Part shown: piece by piece, positions 20,046 to 30,588 of the stretch
Layout of the letters: each line of letters begins with the position of its first letter
How positions within the stretch are numbered: the first letter of the stretch is position 1
Notes under the pieces: model-generated
Seen by the model: the letters and a program-made list of their open reading frames with translations, nothing else
Database searches by the model: none
What the model was told of the DNA's origin: nothing
Made by a program: the position numbers and the translations under genes
Assembly: GCA_029776255.1 (NCBI GenBank)
Contig: JAKOTN010000026.1
Location: 62,001-126,000, forward strand
Direction: 5' to 3'
Source of the DNA: Pseudomonadota bacterium
GTDB lineage: Bacteria > Pseudomonadota > Gammaproteobacteria > Burkholderiales > Rhodocyclaceae
DNA: 64,000 nucleotides

Positions 20046-20804
20046 ATGAAAAATACTTTCGACTCATCTGCCGCCACGTGCGTGGCGTTAAAAAAAAGCC
20101 TGCCTGACGTACCGCAATATTTGCAGGCGCACTACTGGTGGGCCTACGTACACCCGCGCGCCGTGCATGTCTTCGAAAGACAATGGCTGGTCAATCTGAT
20201 TCTGTGGGGCAACTATGAACGGTTGTGCAACGCGCTGCTTCTCGACTTCGAGAACCACCTGCCGGGTCGTACTCTTCAAATTGCTTGTGCATACGGCGAT
20301 CTTACCGGGCGGCTGGTAGATTGCGTCGCCCCGGGTGGCACACTGGAAATTGTAGACATCCTGCCGATCCAACTCGAGAATCTTTCAGGGAAACTGCCGC
20401 CTCAAGCGCCCGTCAAATTACACTGCATGGATTCGGCGGCGCTGGCATTTGCCGATGCGAGCTTTGATCGGGCACTGCTTTTTTTCTTATTGCATGAACA
20501 GCCGCAAGGCGTTCGTGAGAAGACATTGTCGGAAGCACTGCGAATCCTGAGGCCAGGCGGCACATTGACTATCGTAGACTATGCGCCGCCCAGTCGCCTC
20601 AATCCGTTGCGCTATTTCTGGAAACCGGTTTTAGATCGCCTAGAACCATTTGCCCGAGACCTGTTCAGCGAAGAAATCGCAACCTGGCTACCGAAGAGGG
20701 GGGGGTTTGAAACCGTCGGCAAACAGCGTTTTTTTGGCGGCATGTACCAGATGTTGACACTCAAGGTTGTTGACAACAATAACGATCGGCAACCAGTCGA
20801 GTAG
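20046..20804 (+). CDS. rquA: Rhodoquinone biosynthesis protein RquA
   Basis: 252-aa member of the RquA family, which converts ubiquinone to rhodoquinone; the family is related to class I SAM methyltransferases but places an amino group on the ring, with SAM reported as the amino donor. The family N-terminal block is unmistakable: YLQAHYWWAYVHPRAV (residues 25-40) then FERQWLVNLILWGN. The usual methyltransferase glycine loop is replaced by QIACAYGDLTGRL, as in RquA; later blocks are ALLFFLLHEQPQGVREKT and the C-terminal FFGGMYQ. Start: ATG 20046, alternative GTG 19986 (272 aa). It lies 95 bp upstream of frdABCD on the same strand, which strongly supports a role in fumarate respiration. Confidence 0.9.
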   Translation: MKNTFDSSAATCVALKKSLPDVPQYLQAHYWWAYVHPRAVHVFERQWLVNLILWGNYERLCNALLLDFENHLPGRTLQIACAYGDLTGRLVDCVAPGGTLEIVDILPIQLENLSGKLPPQAPVKLHCMDSAALAFADASFDRALLFFLLHEQPQGVREKTLSEALRILRPGGTLTIVDYAPPSRLNPLRYFWKPVLDRLEPFARDLFSEEIATWLPKRGGFETVGKQRFFGGMYQMLTLKVVDNNNDRQPVE

Positions 20805-20899
20805 TTTCGTAATTAGCAAGCCCCACTAAAGTTAGTTCTTTCGAGGCATCTCGGAGGGAGATCGTTGTCGGCAGCGTCCGACGCGTGAAAGGAGAAGGC

Positions 20900-22687
20900 G
20901 TGGAGACCTATAAAGCGGATGTAGTGATTATTGGTGGTGGTGGCGCTGGGCTGCGAGCCGCCATCGCCGTGGCCGAGTTGGACCCAAGCTTACGGATAGC
21001 CCTCGTTTCGAAGGTTTACCCGATGCGCAGCCACACCGTGGCCGCCGAAGGTGGCTCGGCCGGAGTGAAATTGCCAACTGATAAGTTGGATTACCACTTT
21101 AACGACACCGTGGCGGGTGGCGACTGGTTATGCGAGCAAGATGTGGTCGAATATTTTGTCGCCCAATGCCCGGTGGAACTGACCCAGATGGAACACTGGG
21201 GTTGTCCATGGAGCCGCACGCCGGACGGACACGTCAACGTCCGCGCGTTCGGCGGCATGAAAATCGAGCGCACGTGGTTCGCTGCCGACAAAACCGGCTT
21301 CCACATGCTGCACACGCTATTCCAAACTTCAATCAAATATCCATCGATCAAGCGTTTCGACGAACATTTCTGTGTCGACCTGGTCGTCGCCGACGGCCGC
21401 GTCCAAGGTGCGGTCACCATTGAAATCGCTTCCGGCGAGCTAACGCTGATCGAAGCCCGTGCGGCGGTCATTGCCACAGGTGGCGCAGGCCGCGTGTTCC
21501 GCGAGAACACCAACGGCGGCGTGGTGACGGGCGACGGCATGGCGTTGGCTTATCGGCATGGCGTTCCCCTACGCGACATGGAATTCGTTCAGTACCATCC
21601 GACCTGCATGCCGGGAACTGGCCTGTTGTTTACCGAAGCCTGTCGCGGCGAGGGCGGTTTCCTGGTAAATAAGGACGGCTACCGTTATCTGCAGGATTAC
21701 GGTCTCGGACCAGCCGAGCCCACGCCACGAAACAAAGCCATGGAACTGGGTCCGCGTGACCGGCTTAGCCAAGCCTTCTGGTACGAACAACAAAAGGGCC
21801 GGACCATTGACGGGCCGCACGGTTCGGTAGTGCATTTGGATCTCCGCCATCTCGGCGAGGCTAAACTGCGCGAGCGTCTGCCGCAGATTTACGAATTGGC
21901 CGAACAGTTTCTCGGCGTCGATCCGGCGTTGGCACCGATCCCGGTGCGACCTGCCGTCCATTACACCATGGGCGGCATCATGGTTGACGGACTTTGCGCC
22001 TCGCCGTTGCCGGGACTTTATGCCGCGGGCGAATGTTCGAGCGTTGGCATCCATGGCGCCAACCGGCTGGGTTCAAACTCACTTTCGGAGTTGTGTGTAT
22101 TCGGCAAACGCGCCGGAGAGGAAGCGGCCAACTTCGCCAAGTCGGTACCGCCGGGCCATTCGGCGGAACTGCTCAAACAGGCGCAAGCCGTGGAACAGCG
22201 CGTACTTGGCATGGTGAAGAAGACCGGCGGCAACGAACGCATTGCCACCTTGCGCAAGGAAATGGCACAGACCATGGAAGACGGTTGCGGTATTTATCGC
22301 CTGGCCGACACCATGCAGAAAACTTGCGACAAACTCGATGAGCTCAAACAACGCTTTAAAAATGTTCATATCGAAGACAAATCCAGCGTCTGGAACACCG
22401 AATGGCTGCTGGCAATCGAATTGGAATATCAACTCGACGTGGCACAAGCGATGGCGTATTCCGCACTCAATCGACGCGAGTCACGCGGCGCCCATCAGCG
22501 CCTGGACGGCTTCGAAGCGCGCGACGACGTCAACTTCCTGAAGCACTCGCAAGCCCACTATGTCGCCGACGGTGCGCCACGTATCGACTACGGCCCGGTC
22601 AAGATCACCAAATCGCAGCCGGGTACCCGCGCCTACGGTGCCGCCGGCGAAAAGGCGGAGCAGGAAAGGAATGCCTCACATGTCTGA
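20900..22687 (+). CDS. frdA: Fumarate reductase flavoprotein subunit
   Basis: 595-aa catalytic subunit of quinol:fumarate reductase, closely resembling E. coli FrdA along its whole length. FAD fold [18 protein letters not shown]; the histidine that binds FAD covalently is in [13 protein letters not shown] (about residue 45); the active-site region is [14 protein letters not shown] with the catalytic Arg, and [11 protein letters not shown] holds the substrate His. Start: GTG 20900, because AGGAG lies 6 bp upstream; an earlier GTG at 20885 would have no ribosome-binding site. It overlaps frdB by 8 bp. FrdA-type rather than SdhA-type features, together with two small membrane anchors downstream, separate it from succinate dehydrogenase. 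Confidence 0.96.
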   Translation: METYKADVVIIGGGGAGLRAAIAVAELDPSLRIALVSKVYPMRSHTVAAEGGSAGVKLPTDKLDYHFNDTVAGGDWLCEQDVVEYFVAQCPVELTQMEHWGCPWSRTPDGHVNVRAFGGMKIERTWFAADKTGFHMLHTLFQTSIKYPSIKRFDEHFCVDLVVADGRVQGAVTIEIASGELTLIEARAAVIATGGAGRVFRENTNGGVVTGDGMALAYRHGVPLRDMEFVQYHPTCMPGTGLLFTEACRGEGGFLVNKDGYRYLQDYGLGPAEPTPRNKAMELGPRDRLSQAFWYEQQKGRTIDGPHGSVVHLDLRHLGEAKLRERLPQIYELAEQFLGVDPALAPIPVRPAVHYTMGGIMVDGLCASPLPGLYAAGECSSVGIHGANRLGSNSLSELCVFGKRAGEEAANFAKSVPPGHSAELLKQAQAVEQRVLGMVKKTGGNERIATLRKEMAQTMEDGCGIYRLADTMQKTCDKLDELKQRFKNVHIEDKSSVWNTEWLLAIELEYQLDVAQAMAYSALNRRESRGAHQRLDGFEARDDVNFLKHSQAHYVADGAPRIDYGPVKITKSQPGTRAYGAAGEKAEQERNASHV

Positions 22688-23435
22688 CATCCAAAAAGTC
22701 ATCGAAATAGAAGTCCTGCGCTACAACCCGGAAACGGACAAAGCTCCTTCCAGTCAAGTCTTCGAAGTCCCGTTCACCGACGACATGTCGGTTCTGCAGG
22801 GCGTCCAGTACATCAAGGACTATCTTGACGGTTCCCTGAGTTTCCGCTGGTCGTGCCGCATGGCCATTTGCGGTAGTTGCGGCATGATGATCAACGGCGT
22901 GCCGCACTTGTCCTGCGAAACCTTCCTGCGCGACTATTATCCGGCACGCGTGCGCGTCGAAGCTCTCAACCATTTCCCGATTGAGCGCGATCTGGTGATC
23001 AATATGGAGGGTTTTATCAACAAACTGGAAAGCATCCAACCCTACATCATTCCGAAGGAACCGCGCACACTAGCCCAGGGCGAGTACCTTCAGACACCTG
23101 AGCAGCTCAATCTGTACGAGCAATTCAGTTCGTGCATCAACTGTATGCTTTGCTATGCCGCTTGCCCCCAGTTTGGCCTCAATCCCGACTTCATCGGCCC
23201 GGCGGCAACGGCCTTGCTGCACCGCTACAACGTCGATTCGCGCGATGGCGGCAAGGAAGAGCGGATGGATTTAGTCCGCTCCGAGGAGGGTGTTTTCCAT
23301 TGCACGGCCGTTGGCTACTGCTCGGAAGTTTGTCCAAAACACGTCGATCCAGCCAACGCCGTCAATCAAAACAAAACCAATGCGGCGGTGGATTATTTCC
23401 TGCGTTTCGTTTCCCCGAAGGGAGGTGCAAAGTGA
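22680..23435 (+). CDS. frdB: Fumarate reductase iron-sulfur subunit
   Basis: 251-aa electron-transfer subunit linking the quinol site to FrdA. Cysteine motifs for all three clusters are present: [2Fe-2S] in [21 protein letters not shown] (about 60-80), [4Fe-4S] in [12 protein letters not shown] (about 151-162), and [3Fe-4S] with the closing cysteine in [16 protein letters not shown] 22680 is chosen because AAGGA lies at correct spacing from it; ATG 22671 directly abuts the same AAGGA. It overlaps frdA by 8 bp and the frdC GTG by 4 bp. Confidence 0.96.
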   Translation: MSDIQKVIEIEVLRYNPETDKAPSSQVFEVPFTDDMSVLQGVQYIKDYLDGSLSFRWSCRMAICGSCGMMINGVPHLSCETFLRDYYPARVRVEALNHFPIERDLVINMEGFINKLESIQPYIIPKEPRTLAQGEYLQTPEQLNLYEQFSSCINCMLCYAACPQFGLNPDFIGPAATALLHRYNVDSRDGGKEERMDLVRSEEGVFHCTAVGYCSEVCPKHVDPANAVNQNKTNAAVDYFLRFVSPKGGAK

Positions 23436-23830
23436 GCAAGCGTCGTCCCTATGTTCGTCCAATGGACGGTTGGTGGCGGAAAAACCCCTATTTCGTCGAG
23501 TACATGATTCACGAAGGCACGGCATTCTTTGTCGCCGCATACGCAGCCGTCCTGCTTGTCGGACTTGTTCGTCTGTCACAAGGTGAGGCCGCCTGGAACG
23601 GCTGGCTGCACTCACTCACCAGCCCGTGGTATGTTCTTTTCCACCTAGCGGCACTGTTAGCCATCACCTACCACACCTATACGTGGTTCAAGATCATGCC
23701 GCGCACCATGCCACCGGTCGTCGTCGGTGGCGAAAGATTGCCGGCATGGGCGATTACTGGCACCGGACTGGCAGTAGCTGCCGCCGCCGGTATCGGTTTA
23801 CTGGCTTTTGTATGGGGGATGGCACGATGA
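23432..23830 (+). CDS. frdC: Fumarate reductase membrane anchor subunit C
   Basis: 132-aa anchor protein with three membrane helices (about 30-50, 63-83, 105-128), the E. coli FrdC layout; the N-terminus [28 protein letters not shown] is family-typical. It starts with GTG (overlapping the frdB stop) after GGGAGG. It and FrdD hold the quinol site and carry no haem in this class; the quinol is probably rhodoquinol, given rquA upstream. Confidence 0.93.
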   Translation: MSKRRPYVRPMDGWWRKNPYFVEYMIHEGTAFFVAAYAAVLLVGLVRLSQGEAAWNGWLHSLTSPWYVLFHLAALLAITYHTYTWFKIMPRTMPPVVVGGERLPAWAITGTGLAVAAAAGIGLLAFVWGMAR

Positions 23831-24195
23831 AACCCACTTTGAAACGTTCCAACGCACCCATTTTCTGGGCTCTTTTTGGCGCTGGTGGCATGCTGTCGGC
23901 CTTATTCGGACCAATGCTGGTGTTTATCACCGGATTGGCTATTCCTCTTGGCCTTTTATTGCCGGCGGATGCCCTAAGTTACCCGAAAATGCTGGCTTTC
24001 ACGCAAAATTTCATCGGTAAAGGCTTCGTCTTCGCCGTCATCGCGCTCTTTTTGTGGCATGCCGCGCACCGTATTTTCCATAGCCTGCACGATATTGGAA
24101 TCCACGCTGGCACCGGAGCGAAATTGGCATGCTATGGGTCGGCAATGGTTGGCACAGTAATTGCCGCGTACGCACTACTGTCGATCGGCTTCTAA
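23827..24195 (+). CDS. frdD: Fumarate reductase membrane anchor subunit D
   Basis: 122-aa anchor with three membrane helices (about 15-45, 62-82, 98-119). The N-terminal KRSNAPIFWALFGAGGM and the HAAHRIFHSLHDIGIH segment near the quinol pocket match FrdD. The start overlaps the frdC stop (ATGA). Last gene of the frd operon; 141 bp with no clear terminator separate it from convergent ycgR. Confidence 0.93.
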   Translation: MKPTLKRSNAPIFWALFGAGGMLSALFGPMLVFITGLAIPLGLLLPADALSYPKMLAFTQNFIGKGFVFAVIALFLWHAAHRIFHSLHDIGIHAGTGAKLACYGSAMVGTVIAAYALLSIGF

Positions 24196-24336
24196 CAGAC
24201 GAATTGAAAACGTCGAACTCGACGGACGGGGTAGCCTACGTAAGGAGGCAATGCCCCGGCCCTACCGAGCGTGCAATTCTCAATTCTGGGCAGTGCTGTG
24301 GGGACCAAAACCCAAACCCGCGCCCTGCTCTTCGCC

Positions 24337-25152
24337 TTAACCCATGCCGCTGAGACGGGCCTTGCGTTCGCGCTCGACGCGCGTGATGTAGCGCTGCACC
24401 ATGCTGGTTCTCGCACCCGGCAAAGCCATGAACTCGCACCCGACGCGCACGTAATGCGAACCGGCACGGGTCGTGACATCGAATTTGTTGCGAACGCAAA
24501 GGTTGGCTACCAGTAAGCCCTCGTCGGGCAAGGTCATACGGCAGTCCTTCAGGATGGCACCACGCGGCAAAAGTTCCGCTAAACTGAGCGAGGCCATCAG
24601 ACCAATCCCGCCACCACTGATATCAAGCAGTGACGCCTCGACCAGCATGGCGCTTCCATCCGGGCGATGAATCGTGCTGCTGAATTTGACCGGCTTGGCA
24701 ATGGGCGTCGCCAACCGAAAAAATTCGCGACGCTGCAGTCGCAAGACCTTGTCCGGCAAAGCGGCACGAAAGGCCAGTCGTCCGGCCACACGCGATTCAG
24801 ATAGTTTCTGTAAGGTGAACTGCACCTTTACGCTATCCACCGACGCCGACAAGATAAAATTTTCCGCCTGTAATACTTTACGATTCACATCGTCGTCATT
24901 ACCGCTGTCAAAAACGATCTCGCCAGTCTCGGTGGCGACGTGCAGCACGGAAGTCAACAACAACGTATTACCGTCATTGAAGTAAGCGCTGATCAACGAT
25001 TTCTTTTGCATCAGCGAACGCAATATCGCTACCACCTCGGCTTTCGCGTGCAGCAAGTACTGACCGTAGTCCTCGGGTTGCTCGATTTCGAATTTCCGCT
25101 GCTCTTCGCGCTGTTCTTCGTCTTGTTGCGTGTAAACGCCCGTCTCTTCCAT
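24337..25152 (-). CDS. ycgR: YcgR-type flagellar brake, PilZ domain protein
   Basis: 271-aa cyclic di-GMP effector. The N-terminal half (about 30-135) is the YcgR N-domain; the PilZ domain follows, with RxxxR at R142-R146 (RREFFR) and DxSxxG at D177-G182 (LLDISGGGIGL), so nucleotide binding should be intact. YcgR slows flagellar rotation by binding the motor when c-di-GMP is high. Start ATG 25152 has AGGAAAG 5 bp upstream, which decides it over an earlier in-frame start at 25170. Next to an FlhB C-terminal homologue, but no other flagellar gene is in the window. Confidence 0.9.
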   Translation of the reverse strand: MEETGVYTQQDEEQREEQRKFEIEQPEDYGQYLLHAKAEVVAILRSLMQKKSLISAYFNDGNTLLLTSVLHVATETGEIVFDSGNDDDVNRKVLQAENFILSASVDSVKVQFTLQKLSESRVAGRLAFRAALPDKVLRLQRREFFRLATPIAKPVKFSSTIHRPDGSAMLVEASLLDISGGGIGLMASLSLAELLPRGAILKDCRMTLPDEGLLVANLCVRNKFDVTTRAGSHYVRVGCEFMALPGARTSMVQRYITRVERERKARLSGMG

Positions 25153-25243
25153 TGACTTTCCTGGAACCAACTACAGCTATCAGTTTAAAGCAAAAAAGAG
25201 CCACGGGAACGATGGCGGACTTGGAACACCCGCCTTGTCGGCT

Positions 25244-25534
25244 TTAGGTTTCTATTGACGGAAGCGTTAAGACTGGCGCGGGTATGGTTTGACCGTTTTC
25301 CAGCCGATAGAGCCACGCCAGCAACTCGGCGACAGCTAGATACAGCTGTGGTGGAATATGCTGATCCAAATCGACCTGCATCAGCAAAGCCACCAATTCC
25401 ACCGACTCATGGACATAAACACCATTTTCATTGGCTCGCGCGATGATTTGCTCTGCCAGCGTCCCACGCCCCTTGGCAACCACGCGTGGGGCGGCGTCGG
25501 TCTGGCTATAAGCCAAGGCCACCGCGTTTTTCAT
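25244..25534 (-). CDS. FlhB C-terminal domain homologue
   Basis: About 96 aa matching only the cytoplasmic C-terminal domain of FlhB/EscU export-switch proteins (AVALAYSQTDAAPRVVAKGRG, then IIARANENGVYVHES, then LLMQVDLDQHIPPQLYLAVAELLAWLYRL). The membrane part is missing, and so is the autocleavage motif NPTH; the position is taken by an uncleavable start. Such stand-alone proteins often accompany fliK in flagellar clusters; here the neighbour is ycgR. An upstream GTG at 25558 would add 8 residues. Role: possible accessory of flagellar export, otherwise unknown. Confidence 0.78.
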   Translation of the reverse strand: MKNAVALAYSQTDAAPRVVAKGRGTLAEQIIARANENGVYVHESVELVALLMQVDLDQHIPPQLYLAVAELLAWLYRLENGQTIPAPVLTLPSIET

Positions 25535-25615
25535 CGGATTACTGGATGCGTTGACCACGGAGCAAGGTCACTTGTACAACCGTTTCAACTGTCATGGTGG
25601 ATAAACGACCCATGC

Positions 25616-27070
25616 TTAGAGGACTTGATTGACCAAGCGATCGGCGCGCGTGCGCGCAAGGCGTTTGAGAAGGCGTTGCACAGGCAACGGATAACTGTCG
25701 ATAGCATCCAGCGAGCGATGATGGTCAAGGCGACGGGCGTGCGTCAAAATTCCCTGTAATTCACGATGATGACTTTCAAGGAGACACGCTTGCGGATCGT
25801 GAATCAATAAGCCATTCTCCAGATCCAGTCGCCAAGCGCGGGGATTGATATTACTGCCTGTCAACAAGGCATAATCGTCGTCCACCAGCAGGCCCTTGAG
25901 GTGAAAGCTGTGGCTTTCGTGACGCCATAGATACAAATCCAGCAAACCTTCATCGACGGCGTTTTGGTGCGTCTTGCAGAAGCGGCGCAAGTTGGCCTCG
26001 TACAGATAAGGTAAGGCGCCAATAGTCGTAAACGGCTCGCTCGGCGGAATAAAGAAATCATTCGCCGTCTTGTCGCCGACGATAAGGGCTACTTGGCAAC
26101 GCTGGCGGATTTTCTCGTCGATGGCCCGGCGCACGGCACCCGGCAGATTGAAATAAGGAGTAAAAACGACCAAGCGCCGCCGTGCGCGCTGGATCAACTG
26201 GAGCACAACGCTGTTGAGCTGATTGTCCCCTGGGCCAAAGCCCAACAGAGGCGAGATCCCGACCTCGCCTTCCCGGAGCGAACCCGACGCTGTCGTATAG
26301 ACGCTTTTTGCCAATTCCCGGCGAAACCTGCCAATAGCACCCCGTAGCGAACTGGTTTTAGGCCGGACCTCGGTATCCAATGGGCAAACCGCCGGACTGA
26401 CGTGCAAGACCTTCATCATGAAAGCCGCCATGCTGTCGGCCAGTTGTCGGTTTTCGATCAGATGATAGCGATCCAGACGATAGCGCCCGTGCCGATGAAG
26501 ATAAACGTCGTTCAGACTGGCGCCGCTGTAGAGCAACGCGTCGTCGATGACGAAACCTTTAAGATGCATCACCCCCATTAGCTCCCGCGTCTGGACGGCG
26601 ACACCGTAGATCGGCACCCCCGGTCCAAAGCGGCGCGCCATTTCAGCATACATGGCCGCATTACCCTTGCCGGTACCCTTGCCGATCAGTCCCCGTTGCG
26701 CGCGATGCCAATCGACAAACACCGCAACCTGCAGGCCGGGCCGGCGCGCCTTGACCGCATACAGTGCGGCAAGCACTTCTTTACCAGCGTCGTCGTCTTG
26801 CAGATAAAGAGTGCTGATCAGAATTCGCTGGCTCGCACATCCGATGAGCCGCAACAGGGTTTCGCGAAACGCATCCGGACCCGGCAAGTTCTGAATGCAA
26901 TGGGCGGCAACCGGTAGACAGGGCAAGCCCTCCAGACCTGTGATGCGCCGGCTTCCACCGCGCAAACGCCGCATTGCCATCACGAACGCCGACGACCGTC
27001 CAACTGGTGAGACCGATTGATTTTGGGCCGCTGGAGAAGAAGTCGCCACCAAGGAAGCGTCAGAGTGCAT
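25616..27070 (-). CDS. Phosphatidylserine synthase, type I (phospholipase D family, E. coli PssA-like)
   Basis: 484-aa protein of the PLD superfamily that matches E. coli PssA throughout. Two HKD half-sites are seen: [19 protein letters not shown] (about residues 170-190) and [20 protein letters not shown] (about 390-410), with diagnostic blocks [42 protein letters not shown] and [17 protein letters not shown]. It makes phosphatidylserine from CDP-diacylglycerol as a peripheral, soluble-type enzyme. The start overlaps the prpD stop by 11 bp, an unusual operon partner. The window already has a type II PssA (7276-8040), so two non-homologous enzymes for one reaction are present. Compared with E. 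coli it has an N-terminal extension of about 40 Ser/Ala-rich residues. Confidence 0.9.
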   Translation of the reverse strand: MHSDASLVATSSPAAQNQSVSPVGRSSAFVMAMRRLRGGSRRITGLEGLPCLPVAAHCIQNLPGPDAFRETLLRLIGCASQRILISTLYLQDDDAGKEVLAALYAVKARRPGLQVAVFVDWHRAQRGLIGKGTGKGNAAMYAEMARRFGPGVPIYGVAVQTRELMGVMHLKGFVIDDALLYSGASLNDVYLHRHGRYRLDRYHLIENRQLADSMAAFMMKVLHVSPAVCPLDTEVRPKTSSLRGAIGRFRRELAKSVYTTASGSLREGEVGISPLLGFGPGDNQLNSVVLQLIQRARRRLVVFTPYFNLPGAVRRAIDEKIRQRCQVALIVGDKTANDFFIPPSEPFTTIGALPYLYEANLRRFCKTHQNAVDEGLLDLYLWRHESHSFHLKGLLVDDDYALLTGSNINPRAWRLDLENGLLIHDPQACLLESHHRELQGILTHARRLDHHRSLDAIDSYPLPVQRLLKRLARTRADRLVNQVL

Positions 27071-28502
27071 ATAGATCGAGGTAGTCGTTGACCGGCATGT
27101 CGCTCAATTCCCGCATGTTCAATGAAGAATCGAGAATAACCGTTTGTTGGTTCGCGGGAAACCGCCGGGCAAGATTGACGCGAAACTTATCAACCAATAC
27201 CGGAATCCCTTCGGCACGTCGTCGCAAGTGACCAAGCGGATACTCTGAAACCACTTCCGCCGTTCGGCTACCATCGGAGAAAAGTATTTGCACCGCATTG
27301 GCAATCGACCGCTTGTCGGGGTCAAGATAGTCGGCAGAAAAGCGCTGATCCTCGAGAACCGTGATTTTCGCGCGCAGGACATCGATGCGAGGATCCGCGG
27401 CCGCCTCATCCTCATAGTCCTCGCAACTCAGCTTCCCCTTGATCAGCGCCACGGCAAACATGTATTGCAGGCAATGATCACGGTCCGCGGGATTGTGCAA
27501 GACACCCTTCTTATCGATGATTCGCAGCGCCGATTCGTGGCTACGGATCACTATCCGGCTGATCTCGTCCAGGCGTCCTGCGACTTGCGGATGCAATACC
27601 ACCGCACATTCAACCGCCGTCTGCGCGTGGAACTCTGCGGGATAGCTGATTTTAAACAACACGTTCTCCATGACGTAACTGCCATACGATCGTGGCAAAC
27701 GAAACGCCTGCCCTTTGAAGAGCGCATCGTAAAACCCCCAAGTCGGCGCGGTGAGTACCGACGGATACCCCATCTCGCCCTTGAGTGAAAACAATGCCAG
27801 CATTACCCCACGTGCGGTAGCGTCGCCAGCCGCCCACGATTTTCGAGAGCCGGTATTAGGCGCGTGACGATAAGTACGCAAGGGTGGCCCGTCGACGAAA
27901 GCCTGTGACACCGCGTTGATGACCTGCTGACGATCGCCGCCGAGCAACCAAGTACAAACGGCGGCTGTCGCCACCTTGACCAGCAAGACATGATCCAGTC
28001 CGACACGATTGAAACTGTTTTCCAGCGCCAGCACACCCTGTATCTCGTAGGCCTTGACCGTCGCCTCAAGCACTCGCTGCATGCGGAGAGGCTCTTGTCC
28101 ATGGGCAATACGGGTCCGCGATAGCCAATCGGCCGTGGCAAGAATGCCGCCCAGATTATCAGACGGATGCCCCCATTCCGCCGCCAGCCAAGTGTCGTTG
28201 AAATCGAGCCAGCGAATCAGTGTGCCGATGTTGAACGCCGCCAATACCGGATCGAGGCGGTATCCGGTACCGGGGACTCTGGCACCGTCGGGAACCACGG
28301 TGCCAGGCACGACAGGGCCAAGCAATTTAGTACATGCAGGATAGCCGAGCGCTTCGAGACCACAGCCAAGCGCATCGATCAAACAGTAACGCGCAGTCTC
28401 GAAAGCGCCTATCGAAACCACCCGATAATCGATCACGTAATCGGCAATACCCGCCAGGATGTGATCGGGTTCGGGACGTTGATCTGAAATTCGTGTACTC
28501 AT
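27060..28502 (-). CDS. prpD: 2-methylcitrate dehydratase (MmgE/PrpD family)
   Basis: 480-aa PrpD-type enzyme dehydrating 2-methylcitrate in the methylcitrate cycle for propionyl-CoA oxidation. Conserved blocks: [92 protein letters not shown], and [18 protein letters not shown] 28502 has GGGAG 8 bp upstream, which decides the start over a longer open frame. It lies 93 bp behind prpC. No prpB (methylisocitrate lyase) or acnD/prpF is in the window. Confidence 0.92.
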   Translation of the reverse strand: MSTRISDQRPEPDHILAGIADYVIDYRVVSIGAFETARYCLIDALGCGLEALGYPACTKLLGPVVPGTVVPDGARVPGTGYRLDPVLAAFNIGTLIRWLDFNDTWLAAEWGHPSDNLGGILATADWLSRTRIAHGQEPLRMQRVLEATVKAYEIQGVLALENSFNRVGLDHVLLVKVATAAVCTWLLGGDRQQVINAVSQAFVDGPPLRTYRHAPNTGSRKSWAAGDATARGVMLALFSLKGEMGYPSVLTAPTWGFYDALFKGQAFRLPRSYGSYVMENVLFKISYPAEFHAQTAVECAVVLHPQVAGRLDEISRIVIRSHESALRIIDKKGVLHNPADRDHCLQYMFAVALIKGKLSCEDYEDEAAADPRIDVLRAKITVLEDQRFSADYLDPDKRSIANAVQILFSDGSRTAEVVSEYPLGHLRRRAEGIPVLVDKFRVNLARRFPANQQTVILDSSLNMRELSDMPVNDYLDLYAL

Positions 28503-28595
28503 AAAGGCTCCCTGTACCACGGCACGGCGGCGAATGGCAGCAGAAACGGGAAGACGCCATCTCTTGGCGCCGAAACCGGGCGCCCCACGGGGCAC

Positions 28596-29753
28596 TTATC
28601 TTCGTTCCGCCAAAGGCACGAATTCTTGCACCTCTGGCCCAACATAATTCGCTGAAGGGCGGATGATCTTTCCATCGGCACGCTGTTCGATCACATGCGC
28701 CGTCCAGCCGCTAGTCCGCGCAATGACGAACAAGGGCGTAAACATCGCGGTCGGAACCGCGAGCATGTGATAGGCCACCGCGGAAAACCAATCGACATTT
28801 GGAAAGATTCGTTTCCGCTCCCACATCACCTCCTCAATCCGACTAGCGATATCGAAAAGTACTTTATTGTCGCCGTCGGCACACAATTGCTCCGCAACCG
28901 CTCGAATCGCGCAATTGCGCGGATCAGCGGTCCGGTACAACGGATGCCCGAATCCGATGATGATTTCCCGGCTATTAAGGCGACGGCAAATGTCCTGCTC
29001 GGCATGCTCTGGATGGTCGTAGCGGCTCTGAATCTCGAACGCCACCTCGTTGGCGCCTCCGTGTCGAGGTCCACTTAACGCCCCGATGGCGCCGCTGAGA
29101 GCGGCGTAGAGATCCGCGCCGGTACCGGCAATCGTCCTGGCGGTAAAAGTCGAGGCATTAAATTCGTGTTCGGCGTACAGGACAAGCGATTTGTCCAGAC
29201 TGGCCGCCTGCAATGCCGTTGGCGCTTTCCCGTGGAGCAGGTGTAAAAAGTGTGCCGCTATCGACTCATCGTCGGTTTCGGTTTCGATTCGTCGCCCGTT
29301 GTGCGACCAGTGATACCAGTAAAGCAACATGGAGGGGAAACTGGCGGTCAATCGGTCGGCGAGTTCCCGTGCGCCACCCGGATTGTGATCTTGCGACTCC
29401 GGAAGAATTGTCCCGAGAGCCGAACAACCGCTACGCAGGACATCCATCGGATGCGCCGATGCGGGAAGATTTTCCAACACCGGCCTCAGCATGACCGGCA
29501 AGCCGCGAAGCGTTTTCAGTTTTTTCTTGTATTGGTTTAGCCGTGTCAGACTGGGCAAATTACCATACAGCAGGAGATAAGCCACTTCTTCAAACGTCGC
29601 GTGTTCGGCCAACGCAACGACGTCGTAGCCGCGATAATAGAGATCGTTACCCGACCGGCCAGCCGAACAAATCGCCGTATCGCCGGCAAGCACTCCAGAC
29701 AAGGCGACCGATTTTTTTGTTTTCGGCATCTCGTTTTCCGGTTTGTCGTCCAT
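28596..29753 (-). CDS. prpC: 2-methylcitrate synthase
   Basis: 385-aa citrate synthase-family enzyme condensing propionyl-CoA with oxaloacetate. Typical PrpC features: N-terminal [25 protein letters not shown]; catalytic histidines in [18 protein letters not shown] and [22 protein letters not shown]; and the catalytic Asp in the [13 protein letters not shown] region. ATG 29753 is preceded by AGGAGGGGG, a strong ribosome-binding site. The 211 bp upstream (29754-29964) hold the likely prp promoter; no PrpR gene is near. Confidence 0.93.
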   Translation of the reverse strand: MDDKPENEMPKTKKSVALSGVLAGDTAICSAGRSGNDLYYRGYDVVALAEHATFEEVAYLLLYGNLPSLTRLNQYKKKLKTLRGLPVMLRPVLENLPASAHPMDVLRSGCSALGTILPESQDHNPGGARELADRLTASFPSMLLYWYHWSHNGRRIETETDDESIAAHFLHLLHGKAPTALQAASLDKSLVLYAEHEFNASTFTARTIAGTGADLYAALSGAIGALSGPRHGGANEVAFEIQSRYDHPEHAEQDICRRLNSREIIIGFGHPLYRTADPRNCAIRAVAEQLCADGDNKVLFDIASRIEEVMWERKRIFPNVDWFSAVAYHMLAVPTAMFTPLFVIARTSGWTAHVIEQRADGKIIRPSANYVGPEVQEFVPLAERR

Positions 29754-29964
29754 CACCCCCTCCTGAAGCCACACCCGCGAACATGGCAGCCCGGTTATTT
29801 CAGATCGTCGCCCGATGCGCGGCCAAAACCCTACGATACAAAAAAACGATGGGGCAATCGCGCGATAGATCGATGCGGTCAGCAACCGATTGTCGCCGTG
29901 CGCACTTCCGATATCCACTCTGCCGGAAAAGAGAGATCCGTCGATCGCCTACCGGCACACCAAA

Positions 29965-30453
29965 CTATTTTTCTTCGCCTTCCGCGCTCGCACCAGCACC
30001 CACGCGGAGGTGCACGGGTGGCATGAAAGCAAGAATACACGCCTGTTCGTGACCGATTAGAATTTCCGGCACACGCACGACCTGCACATCGGTTACGCCC
30101 ACATCGATCATTCCCAAGCGCGCGGCCGCCTCTCGGGACAAATCGATCAAACGACTCCGATGTCCCATCCGATCATTGATCTTGACCACCACGCAACGCG
30201 CTGACAAAGGACGACGAACAGCGACTACCGTCCCCAAGGGAAAGCGATTGCTCGCCGCTGAAATCGTTTGGTGATGAAAACGCTCCCCGGATGCCGTTTT
30301 CCGACCGGTGAAACCTTCGCCGTAGAAACTGGCCCGTCCCGACACGATTGTCGGTGAATCGGGCCAGTTAGCAACCATACCAATCTGCGGCCCTGGACTG
30401 GCGACGGCAATTCCAGAAAAAGCGACAGCCAGAACGATAGCAATCGGCCTCAT
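29965..30453 (-). CDS. rlpA: RlpA-like lipoprotein-domain protein (double-psi beta barrel)
   Basis: 162-aa exported protein with a signal peptide (first about 18 residues, no lipobox cysteine) and a single RlpA domain: GRASFYGEGFTGRKTASGE, FPLGTVVAVRRPLSARCVVVKINDR and the catalytic Asp in IDLSREAAARLGM. RlpA cleaves glycan strands lacking peptides at the septum. The SPOR domain of full-length RlpA is missing, so this is the short form; a bait-and-switch hydrolase or scaffold role is equally possible. Confidence 0.85.
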   Translation of the reverse strand: MRPIAIVLAVAFSGIAVASPGPQIGMVANWPDSPTIVSGRASFYGEGFTGRKTASGERFHHQTISAASNRFPLGTVVAVRRPLSARCVVVKINDRMGHRSRLIDLSREAAARLGMIDVGVTDVQVVRVPEILIGHEQACILAFMPPVHLRVGAGASAEGEEK

Positions 30454-30588
30454 GATTTCTCAATTTTCATTGTGGACGACGTCCCGGGCAACGCCAAAAA
30501 CAGGGGGGTCGCCGGCATCCCCGACTCACGGGGACTCAGCATGGACGAGTAGGTTGTCACGCTGGTGCAACAAGGGCACACACGGAGT

